Shown here: one piece after another, positions 9,499 through 16,333 of the stretch
Position numbering within the stretch: position 1 is the stretch's first letter
How the letters are laid out: each line of letters opens with the position of its first letter
Assembly (NCBI RefSeq): GCF_900141885.1
Contig: NZ_FQYY01000005.1
Span: 186,001-250,000 of the forward strand
Length of the DNA stretch: 64,000 nucleotides
Reading direction: 5' to 3'
Source of the DNA: Mesonia phycicola
Lineage (GTDB): Bacteria; Bacteroidota; Bacteroidia; Flavobacteriales; Flavobacteriaceae
Made by a program: the position numbers and the translations under genes
Notes under the pieces: generated by a model
What the model was told of the DNA's origin: nothing
Databases searched by the model: none
Seen by the model: only the letters and a program-made list of their open reading frames with translations

Positions 9499-10821
9499 TT
9501 AAGCAAACATTGGTTTTGTATTAAAAACATACTGGTTAAGTAGCTGTAAAGTTTGTTCTTTATCTGGAGTATTAATTAGTAATGAAATATTATTGTTACT
9601 ACCACCGTAAGCAATCATTCTTACATTTACATCTTGTAAGATGTGAAACAATTTAGGGGTATTTTCGTGATGAATAATATTGTTACCTACCAAACACACA
9701 ATAGTTTTATTTTCTTCTACTTCTACGTGAGAAAATTTTACTAATTCTGCTGTTATTTCTTCTAAATAAGTAGTGTTGTCTATAGTTAGAGAAACTGCAA
9801 TTTCTGAAGTAGTAATCATATCTATAGAGGTTTCATACTTTTCAAAAATCTCAAATACTTTTTTAAGAAAGCCGTGTGCTAATAACATACGTTCAGATTT
9901 TATCTTAATAGTAGTAATGTCATCTTTTGCGGCAATAGCTTTAATACCTTCTCCAGTAATGTGATTAGAGATTAATGTACCCTCTGCTTCAGGTAAATTA
10001 GTGTTTTTTAATCGAACAGGTATTTCTAGTTCTCTCACAGGAATTACTGTTTGCGGATGCAAAATTTTTGCTCCAAAATAAGCCAATTCCGCAGCTTCAT
10101 CAAAAGATAGTTGTGCAATAGATTGGGTGTTGTCTACAAATCTTGGATCGTTATTATGGAAACCATCAATATCTGTCCAAATTTGTACTTCTTCTGCTTT
10201 AATTGCAGCTCCAATAATAGTTGCGGTATAATCGCTTCCGCCACGTTTTAAATTGCTAATTTCTCCATCATTATCTAAACAGATAAAACCTTGGGTAATG
10301 TAAATTTCTTGGTTTGGTGTGTCTTTTAAAATTCTGTTTAAACCTTGTTGAATGTAAAAATAATCAGGTTCTCCTTCTTTATCTACACGCATAAAGTCTA
10401 AAGCAGGTATTAAAGAAGACGCAATACCTTGTTCTTGTAGGTATTGATTTACTAAAAAGGTAGAAAAAAGTTCACCTTGAGCCACAATCTCATTGTAGTT
10501 ACTGGTTTGGTTGTCTACAAAAGATTGTAATTGTGCAGAAAGTTGAGAAATATATGTTTTAATATTTTCTGCTCTTTCTTCTTGCTTAATTAATTCTGAA
10601 ACCGCGGCTAAATATTTTTGTTCTAGTTGGTTAATAATAGCTCTGCTTTCGTTGGTTTGGTTAGATTTTATAAGTTGAGAAAGTTCTACTAGTTTATTGG
10701 TACTACCGCTCATTGCAGATAGAACTACAATTTTAGGTTCACCATTATTAATTATTTCTTTTACTTTTTGAATATTAGCAATGCTTCCTACTGAAGTACC
10801 TCCAAACTTTAAAACCTTCAT
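9499..10821 (-). CDS. Aspartate kinase (monofunctional)
   Basis: A 440-residue cytoplasmic kinase that phosphorylates L-aspartate, the first step toward lysine, threonine and methionine. The nucleotide site KFGGTS is at residues 5-10. A GGSDYTAT segment lies mid-protein, and the C-terminal third has two ACT-like halves for amino-acid feedback. No homoserine dehydrogenase domain is present. It is transcribed away from the ACT-like protein gene at 10922. Which product inhibits it cannot be read from the sequence. Confidence 0.92.
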   Translation of the reverse strand: MKVLKFGGTSVGSIANIQKVKEIINNGEPKIVVLSAMSGSTNKLVELSQLIKSNQTNESRAIINQLEQKYLAAVSELIKQEERAENIKTYISQLSAQLQSFVDNQTSNYNEIVAQGELFSTFLVNQYLQEQGIASSLIPALDFMRVDKEGEPDYFYIQQGLNRILKDTPNQEIYITQGFICLDNDGEISNLKRGGSDYTATIIGAAIKAEEVQIWTDIDGFHNNDPRFVDNTQSIAQLSFDEAAELAYFGAKILHPQTVIPVRELEIPVRLKNTNLPEAEGTLISNHITGEGIKAIAAKDDITTIKIKSERMLLAHGFLKKVFEIFEKYETSIDMITTSEIAVSLTIDNTTYLEEITAELVKFSHVEVEENKTIVCLVGNNIIHHENTPKLFHILQDVNVRMIAYGGSNNNISLLINTPDKEQTLQLLNQYVFNTKPMFA

Positions 10822-10838
10822 CTTTCATTAATTTTGTG

Positions 10839-10846
10839 CAAATGTA
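10839..10846 (-). promoter_or_regulatory. -7 box of the aspartate kinase gene
   Basis: Minus-strand TACATTTG matches TAnnTTTG and lies 17 nt before the ATG at 10821. No correctly spaced -33 TTG was found. Confidence 0.5.
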
Positions 10847-10921
10847 ATGTGGTAAAGAGAGTTTACCTTGAAAATTCAATAATTTTACTAATTTTACACA
10901 ACAAGTTAAATAATTAACAAA

Positions 10922-11578
10922 ATGAAAACAGTAGCGCAAAGTGTAGAGCAAATTTTAAAAGCACAACCTTTTTTAGAAGAAGCGTTGCAAAGAAGTATTA
11001 TAAACTATAGTGCATTAGCAGAAGAGTTACAACCAGAAATTGCTTCCATTTTAAAAAAACCTGTAAAAACCGGAGCAATTATGATGGCGCTTAGAAGATA
11101 TCAATCCCCTGTTGGAGTGAGTAATAATTTTAAAATTAAAAATGCTTTTAAAAATCTAGGAGATATTACCGTACGTTCTAATATATCTGCATTTACATTT
11201 AAAAATACAACTACCTTGGTAAATTGTCACGGAGAGTTACTGAGTTATGTGTCTGAAAACACTCATTTATTTTATGCCTTTACCCGTGGTATTTTAGAAA
11301 GTAATATTATGATTTCTGGGTCTGAAGCTACAAAAGTGAAAACATTTTTTAAAGAAGAAACACTCATTGTACAACGAGAAGGCTTGGCAGCAATTAGCGT
11401 GCAGTTACCGCAAGATAATTTTAAAGTTGCTGGTTTGTATTACCAGATTTTTAAACATTTAGCTTGGCAAAACATTGCTTTGTATGAAGTGGTTTCTACT
11501 ACTAACGAGTTTACCGTTTTAGTCGAAGAAGAATTGGTAGAGCAAGCTTTTGCAGCAATTAAGAACTTAAAAGTTTAA
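10922..11578 (+). CDS. ACT-domain-like protein, divergent from aspartate kinase
   Basis: A 218-residue soluble protein without signal peptide. The N-terminal 60 residues are helical. The C-terminal stretch from about residue 165 has the beta-alpha-beta pattern of an ACT domain (KVAGLYYQIFKHLAWQNIAL, then a strand). It is divergent from aspartate kinase across 100 bp, so a role in sensing or adjusting aspartate-family amino acids is plausible. That is inference from context and fold pattern; homologues are often annotated as hypothetical or aspartate-kinase-like. No catalytic motif is visible. Confidence 0.6.
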   Translation: MKTVAQSVEQILKAQPFLEEALQRSIINYSALAEELQPEIASILKKPVKTGAIMMALRRYQSPVGVSNNFKIKNAFKNLGDITVRSNISAFTFKNTTTLVNCHGELLSYVSENTHLFYAFTRGILESNIMISGSEATKVKTFFKEETLIVQREGLAAISVQLPQDNFKVAGLYYQIFKHLAWQNIALYEVVSTTNEFTVLVEEELVEQAFAAIKNLKV

Positions 11579-11600
11579 TGAATTATTGTAAATTGGTAGA

Positions 11601-11801
11601 ATGAAGAATAAATAACTTAGGATTGCAGTAATTCTTCTTGGAGCATTAAACGTTTTTCAGGGAGTGCAGTTATTTAGAATTTTAGAAAATTATAAAGAAG
11701 TAGAAATGTGGAGAATGGTTTTTGCTATTGCAGGATTTTCCATCATCTTGCTATTTTCTGTTTTTGTATTCTATAGAATACGTAAATTATCGAGGAAATA
11801 A
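11601..11801 (+). pseudogene. Small membrane protein gene with in-frame TAA at codon 5
   Basis: From the ATG at 11601 the frame reads MKNK, then TAA (11613-11615), then 61 further sense codons to a TAA at 11799-11801. The downstream part is clearly protein-like: a hydrophobic segment (LRIAVILLGALNV), a charged linker (ILENYKEVEMW), a second hydrophobic segment (MVFAIAGFSIILLFSVFVF) and a basic tail. That is a typical 66-residue two-helix inner-membrane protein. One substitution (AAA to TAA) explains the break. Reinitiation at an internal codon or an assembly error are alternatives. Its 3' part recurs as a degraded copy near 13568. Confidence 0.65.
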
Positions 11802-11914
11802 AATATTTTCTCCGTCAACCTGAACTTGATTCAGTTTCTCATTATAGTTTTCCGTTTTATGTAATACGGTGTGATGCTGAAATCGAATATTCAACGGAGT
11901 TAAATAAATTCAGA
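11733..11914 (+). repeat. Direct repeat, copy A (small membrane protein tail plus palindromic DNA)
   Basis: The last 70 bp of the small membrane protein frame and about 110 bp beyond recur, imperfectly, at about 13568-13729. Shared blocks include TAGAATACGTAA, the stretch from ATAAAATATTTTCTCCGTCA to TTGATTCAGTTTCT, and GTTAAATAAATTCAGA near the end. The non-coding part is palindromic, with CTCCGTCAAC at one end and ACGGAG at the other. The two copies flank the lipoprotein pair at 11927-13530. Confidence 0.8.
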
Positions 11915-11926
11915 ATAATATTTCTT

Positions 11927-12637
11927 TTACTTTTTATAAGGTAATTTAGGAAGAGTCATATAATATTCTCCTTTTGAATCTTTTACTTTTCTTACTTTAA
12001 ATTTTGCTTTGGCTCCGTATTTTAATCCCCAATCTTCATTTAAGTCTGTCCATATTCTAATAAAAATGGTTTCAGGGTTGTTGGTGTTTAATGAGTTGTA
12101 TATATAATTCCAATCTTCAATAAGTTCGTCTTTAGAGATGTCAGTATTAATAAATACTAATATTTTGTATTGATAAGAATCAAAATTACTTTCTTTAGGT
12201 AAAATAATTTTACTTGTAATTTCATGAAAATTTCCTAAATAACTATCTATATCTGTGTCTAAAGTGATACTGTCGCATTGAGCGTAATTATCTTTTATGG
12301 ATGATTGTCTAAGTGTGTCTAGTTGAGTTATTCCGCAGTGTGTTTCTCCGTTATAACACATAAGGGAGTTGTTTTTATCATAGATGTATGTTCTGTAAGG
12401 AATAGACATGTAGATGAAACTTTTAATAGTTTCTGTATCTAAATCTTGACTTAATTGAGCATCTATAACATTGTTTTCTATGGGGGCTTTTTTAATATTA
12501 CTATCTATTTCTTCTTGAGAATATACAGTTAACTTGGGTATGCCTGCTATAGTCTTAATTATGCTTCCACAAGAAACTAAGAGTATAACTGTGCTAGCGA
12601 TAAATATATAGGTCAATGTTTTTGATAAGTTTTTCAT
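11927..12637 (-). CDS. Lipoprotein of unknown function (cassette 1)
   Basis: A 236-residue lipoprotein. It starts at the ATG at 12637 (MKNLSK), in preference to the one 4 codons upstream, because the signal peptide is then well formed and ends in a lipobox (LVSCGS). The mature part has a cysteine pair (MCYNGETHCG) and a strand-helix pattern (YKILVFINTDISKDEL) that faintly recalls thioredoxin-like folds; this is not enough to assign a family. It lies between the two copies of the direct repeat, divergent from the next lipoprotein gene, and so belongs to the variable segment. Confidence 0.6.
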   Translation of the reverse strand: MKNLSKTLTYIFIASTVILLVSCGSIIKTIAGIPKLTVYSQEEIDSNIKKAPIENNVIDAQLSQDLDTETIKSFIYMSIPYRTYIYDKNNSLMCYNGETHCGITQLDTLRQSSIKDNYAQCDSITLDTDIDSYLGNFHEITSKIILPKESNFDSYQYKILVFINTDISKDELIEDWNYIYNSLNTNNPETIFIRIWTDLNEDWGLKYGAKAKFKVRKVKDSKGEYYMTLPKLPYKK

Positions 12638-12786
12638 TTTATAAACCATTCCAATTACTTATAACCTTATAAATATTACCTTGATAGAGTTTTTATATTT
12701 TTTTAATTAGCTAAACCGTTAATTTTTATAAATTTCAATTAACTAGCTTAAATTAATAAATATAGGATTTAACTATTAAAATTTAG

Positions 12787-13530
12787 ATGAAAAAATTAGT
12801 CTTTATAGCTTTAATCTCTCTATTTTATTCTTCCTGTAAAAAGGCAATACAAAAAGAGGAAATTTTAGAAATTAAAGAAAATTCTTTTACGTGTAAAATA
12901 GAAGCGGCTAACTTAAAGGTAAATGTAAATAACAACGAACAGTGTGCTAATTATTTTAATTATACCCAAGATAGTGAAAATGGTTTTAAGTTAGAGGCAG
13001 GACAGTTAAAAGATGTAGTTGGGATATTGCTAAATATTAACCTCATTAATTTTCAGGTTAATTCTAATAAAACTAAAGGAAAATTTTTCTATGTAGATTA
13101 TAAGGGTGAATTGAATGATGAGCATAAAACAATGGTGGTAAATCGACTTTTAGAACATTACAATCTGAAAATTGATACGGTACAGAAAAAAGTTGCTATT
13201 AATTCATTGAAAATTACTAATAAAGACAAATTAGGTAGTTTTTTGTCTAAAGTAGATAGACAAAAACAGTTACGAACAAGTTTGAAGGTTTCGGGAAATG
13301 AGGCAGTTTTTGAGAATTTTACTTTGTCTGGGTTTGCAAAATAACTGCAAAAATTTTATTTACAACGCTTTGAATTTGAAGAAAAGGAAGGAGCTGGTAA
13401 TTATTATAGTTTTGAAATGATATTTAGTAAAAACCTAAATGAGATTTTAAATTTTCTAGAAGAAGAATTAGGAGTTTCTATGGAGAAAGTCTACCGAGAC
13501 GTTAATATGGTATATGTATTAGATAAATAA
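12787..13530 (+). pseudogene. Lipoprotein gene interrupted by an in-frame stop (cassette 1)
   Basis: The first open part (12787-13344) encodes a 185-residue lipoprotein with a lipobox near residue 17 (YSSCKK). After its TAA (13342-13344) the same frame stays open for 61 more codons to 13530. The extension is protein-like (FEFEEKEGAGNYYSFEM, then LNEILNFLEEELGV). The whole reads as two similar half-domains, each with a helix of the L-E-x-x-L kind followed by a strand ending in V-x-L, which recalls the DUF3738 layout; that match is tentative. The current product, if made, lacks the second half. Confidence 0.6.
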
Positions 13531-13567
13531 AATAAGTTAAATTTAGAGAATAGTTTTTGTTGTTGTG

Positions 13568-13729
13568 AGTTTTTCTATCATTTTTCTATTTTTTAGAATA
13601 CGTAACTATCGAGGCAATAAAATATTTTCTCCGTCAACCTAAACTTGATTCAGTTTCTAATTCTGCTTTTGTGTTTAGTTAAGTAAATTTTTGATATTGA
13701 AGATTCAACAGAGTTAAATAAATTCAGAG
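13568..13729 (+). repeat. Direct repeat, copy B (degraded)
   Basis: This is the second copy of the 11733-11914 repeat. The small-protein tail is recognisable in frame (SFSII, then RIRN) but has lost about 15 bp, and its stop codon is destroyed by an AGGAAATAA to AGGCAATAA change. The CTCCGTCAACCT palindrome and the GTTAAATAAATTCAGA block are kept. It is followed directly by the copied end of thiL, so it preserves an older order of small membrane protein then convergent thiL. Confidence 0.75.
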
Positions 13730-13767
13730 TGACACTTGTTTTAATTTTTTAATATATCAAAGAAGTT

Positions 13768-13904
13768 TTATTCTTAGTCCTTAGCATCTGTAAAAGAATT
13801 CCATCCGCGAGATTGGATAGGGATTTTTTGGTTGGCTCTGGTAATTAAATGCATCCCTTCGTGTTCTTCCGTCATATGTCCAATTACGGTAAGATTAGGG
13901 TTTG
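13768..13904 (-). pseudogene. Duplicated 3' end of thiL
   Basis: This 137-bp stretch matches 16334-16470, the last 45 codons plus stop of thiL, in the same orientation with 3 mismatches. One mismatch turns a GAA near the end into TAA, so the copied tail would read DAKD and stop two codons early. Similarity ends abruptly at 13904. It has no start codon and cannot make ThiL. The near identity implies a recent copy or recent import from a close relative. Confidence 0.9.
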
Positions 13905-14057
13905 AGTTTAAGTATGTTAAACAAAAGTTAAATAAATAAGATTCTTTAACAGTGTTTTTATATTTATATACGTTACGTTAAGATTTTTCGTTTGGCATTT
14001 GTATGCTGTCCCCCTCAATCGTAAAATCATAAATCTAAGTAAACTAATACTTTATTT
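13905..14057. other. Non-coding spacer in the island
   Basis: About 150 bp of AT-rich DNA between the thiL tail copy and the broken lipoprotein start. I see no open frame, hairpin terminator or repeat related to other parts of the window. Confidence 0.4.
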
Positions 14058-14218
14058 ATGATCAAAAATTATTAATCCCTCCCCTCTCTTCTTTATTTTT
14101 TTTTGCTTGTCAAAAAGATGATTTAAAGGAAAGCGATAATAATAGCATCGATTCAAGAGATTTCTTAACAACCGAAATAGATGATAACGGAAACACAATA
14201 ACAAATAACTGTGAATAA
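14058..14218 (+). pseudogene. Lipoprotein head with a probable one-base frameshift
   Basis: ATG at 14058 starts MIKN and stops at once (TAA). Adding one A to the A-run at 14064-14068 gives MIKKLL followed by the other frame, IPPLSSLFFFACQKDD: a complete lipoprotein signal peptide with its lipobox cysteine at 14108-14110. It continues as an acidic, Asn-rich stretch to TAA at 14216-14218. The product would be only about 53 residues, so this may be the head of a longer gene that has been cut. The next gene begins 1 bp later. Confidence 0.55.
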
Positions 14219-14219
14219 T

Positions 14220-14744
14220 ATGAAAACGAAATTATTAATATTAATACTTATAACCTTTTCTGTAAATTTGAGTAGAGGTCAAATGACAGTTAACTCGCTT
14301 ACAAGTAGTGAATATAACACAATAGAAATTAATGGAGTTTTGCTTAATACTATCAAAAATACCAATGGATCAATTACTCAAATGAACAGTTTGTTCGGTA
14401 ATCCAAATAATATAATTGAGAAGGGTAGTTCAATAAATGAGCTTCATAGAATTTTTATTTACGGTTTGAATGATGGTAATACCATCGAATTTAGTGGTTT
14501 ATCGCTTAATCAGACACCATCTGTCATCCGTTTACATACTCCTTCGATTAAAATTAAAGGTATTAGCGTTAATGTTCAAGATAATATTACCTCATTACCT
14601 TCTATGTGGATTAAAGGTCAAAATAATGATGGTAGCTATTCTATTCTTTTTTCTAAAGATAATGGCGATTGTTGTGTTTTTACTATTGAATACGATAATT
14701 CAACCAATCTTGTAACGATGATAAAATATGAAGAATTCACTTAA
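14220..14744 (+). CDS. Small exported protein of unknown function
   Basis: A 174-residue protein. The ATG at 14220 is chosen over the GTG at 14211 because the signal peptide (MKTKLLILILITFS, ending near SRGQ) then has normal form. The mature part is rich in Asn, Ser and Ile, with a short CC pair near residue 150 and repeated strand-like segments, compatible with a beta-rich periplasmic or secreted protein. I recognise no family. It faces the copied tail of the MMPL exporter gene across a hairpin, the same arrangement as the exported proteins at 48.7-49.8 kb. Confidence 0.6.
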   Translation: MKTKLLILILITFSVNLSRGQMTVNSLTSSEYNTIEINGVLLNTIKNTNGSITQMNSLFGNPNNIIEKGSSINELHRIFIYGLNDGNTIEFSGLSLNQTPSVIRLHTPSIKIKGISVNVQDNITSLPSMWIKGQNNDGSYSILFSKDNGDCCVFTIEYDNSTNLVTMIKYEEFT

Positions 14745-14837
14745 AAATTGTTGATTTTAATTACTAGGATAAAGGTATATAAATGAAAAGCATTACTCAT
14801 GTAAGTCTTGTTTGTTTTGTCCTAAGTAAGACTTTAG

Positions 14838-14866
14838 AAACCGATAACTACCCTAGTTGTCGGTTT
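14838..14866. terminator. Terminator carried with the MMPL tail copy
   Basis: The imperfect stem AACCGATAACTA/TAGTTGTCGGTT around CCC, followed by a T-run. It corresponds in place and partly in sequence to the terminator at 49809-49836 beside the intact MMPL gene. Confidence 0.65.
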
Positions 14867-14969
14867 TTTCTTGCTCTAAATTTTCATCGTCTCCTAAGGT
14901 TCTTAAATTTGGTTCTTTTAGCGTTTTCTTGTTTGCAATATTTCTTTCTAATGAAAGTAATAGTTGTGG
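14853..14969 (-). pseudogene. Fragment: C-terminal 38 codons of an MMPL/RND-type exporter gene
   Basis: On the minus strand the fragment reads LLLSLERNIANKKTLKEP and then a divergent acidic tail ending EKTDN, stop. This aligns in frame with the C-terminus of the exporter encoded at 49823-52237. A block of 44 bp (14911-14954) is identical to 49887-49930, while the tail beyond it is clearly diverged with small gaps. It therefore looks like the 3' end of an orthologous or older copy rather than a fresh duplicate. Similarity ends near 14970. Confidence 0.88.
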
Positions 14970-14973
14970 TTAG

Positions 14974-15642
14974 AATTATAAAAAGAAAGGTATTTTTCAG
15001 TTGACAGATAAAGATAATTATAACGCTTATCATGACTTTGTGGAGAGCAAGAATACAGGGTGGACTTATACAGGTCCTTCTGATTTAGAAAATAGTTTCC
15101 ATGCTATATTGAGTGCTTTGTGGTTTTATCAAGAGAACGTTCTAGATAATATTGATATTGATGAGAATACTACTGCAGATTCAAAAGTGCGAATACACAT
15201 GCATACCAATTATATATTTTCTGGTGGTTTAAAAACAGAAACTACCCCAAGTGTACAAGATTTATTTGGGTTTGCAGATTTTTATAAAACAAAGAAAGAC
15301 TTAGGTGCAGATGACAGTGAGGATATTACAAGTATTGTGGTAAGTAGGAGAGGTCTTTACGCTTTAAGAATAGGTGACCCACAAAAAGTTGAAAATTTTG
15401 CTTCCGATATAGATAATCCTAATTTAGAAGATAAAGGGGTTACTTACAAACAAGCACTTAAGAATTTATATGATAAAAATGTATTGGAGGAAACAAAATT
15501 AATGTGCAATAATTGTCCAGATGCTTATGAAGCAGCCTTGTTTGAAATGAATTTTATTGAGTTTGTGAAATATATTCCAGGAATAAAGGTTTTTCGAAGA
15601 TTAAATGATGGTAATGGTAATTATACTTGGGAAGAAATATAA
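14974..15642 (+). pseudogene. Headless JAB/JAMM-like domain protein fragment
   Basis: An open frame from just after the MMPL fragment to 15642. It has no ATG or signal peptide; the first possible start is a TTG at 15001, so the gene has most likely lost its 5' part. Counting from 15001 (213 residues), H66-x-H68 followed by S84-x-x-D87 matches the HxH...SxxD metal-site pattern of JAB/MPN-like metallopeptidase domains, with a longer spacer than usual. Such domains often end bacterial polymorphic toxins and Rhs-type proteins. A CNNC pair lies near residues 169-172. Family membership is inferred from this motif only. Confidence 0.55.
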
Positions 15643-15661
15643 ATTAATTAATAAGAAAAAA

Positions 15662-16276
15662 ATGAAATATATATATATTATAACTATCTGTCTATTAATG
15701 TCTGCTTATAGTGTTAATGCTCAAAACGAAACAATAGTACCTATTGAAAACTGGTGCACCGTAAATTTATCTGATGATATTTATTATTTTAAAGATGTAA
15801 ATAATTATTTAGATAAATTTGTAGGGGTATGGGTATATTCAAATAACAATACCTATCTAAAATTAGAAATTATAAAAGAAACTCACCAAGATATGAATGG
15901 TGGTTTTCCTTTGAATTTAGATGATTTTGAAGACTATATAGTAATCTCTATGCAGTATATGGAAAATGGTATAGAAAAATACAACAGCCTGCCTTTAACT
16001 ATCAATAGAGATAACCCAAGAATGAGTGGGAATAATATTGATGCTAACAATACAAATAAAATAAAAATCACTTATGCCGAACCCTCTTTAATTAGTTGTG
16101 AAAGAATTATGCAGGCAGATTTATTTTTAGAATTTTTAGGAGAGAATCCTAACCAATTACAATGGATCCGCGTAGATGGTTTGCCTGATTATGGTAGCCC
16201 AAACATATGCCCTAGTGGAGTAGAAGACGACACGTCATTTTTAATACCAGCCAATTTAATATTGGCTAAGCAATAA
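15662..16276 (+). CDS. Exported protein, DUF6705-like
   Basis: A 204-residue protein with a signal peptide ending at VNAQ. The ATG at 15662 is chosen because the longer frame from 15605 would put 19 residues before the signal peptide. The mature start (PIENW, then YYFKDVNNYLDKFVGVW) resembles DUF6705, a Bacteroidota family of small secreted proteins of unknown role; that match is from memory of the family pattern. It starts 19 bp after the JAB-like fragment in the same direction and could be its partner or immunity protein. That role is speculative. Confidence 0.6.
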   Translation: MKYIYIITICLLMSAYSVNAQNETIVPIENWCTVNLSDDIYYFKDVNNYLDKFVGVWVYSNNNTYLKLEIIKETHQDMNGGFPLNLDDFEDYIVISMQYMENGIEKYNSLPLTINRDNPRMSGNNIDANNTNKIKITYAEPSLISCERIMQADLFLEFLGENPNQLQWIRVDGLPDYGSPNICPSGVEDDTSFLIPANLILAKQ

Positions 16277-16283
16277 CAATAAC

Positions 16284-16313
16284 AAAAAATCCCGCTATCA
16301 AGCGGGATTTTTT
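16284..16313. terminator. Bidirectional terminator between the exported protein gene and thiL
   Basis: A perfect stem AAAAAATCCCGCT/AGCGGGATTTTTT with an ATCA loop, between convergent genes. Confidence 0.9.
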
Positions 16314-16333
16314 GTTATTTCAGCCAAAGAAAA

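Noticed and set aside
14783-15004. A 73-codon plus-strand open frame.
   Set aside because: It runs across the terminator and the antisense strand of the MMPL tail fragment, which explains its openness.
11915-16333. The island as a prophage, transposon or CRISPR-linked element.
   Set aside because: No integrase, transposase, terminal inverted repeats, phage structural gene or regularly spaced repeat array is visible.
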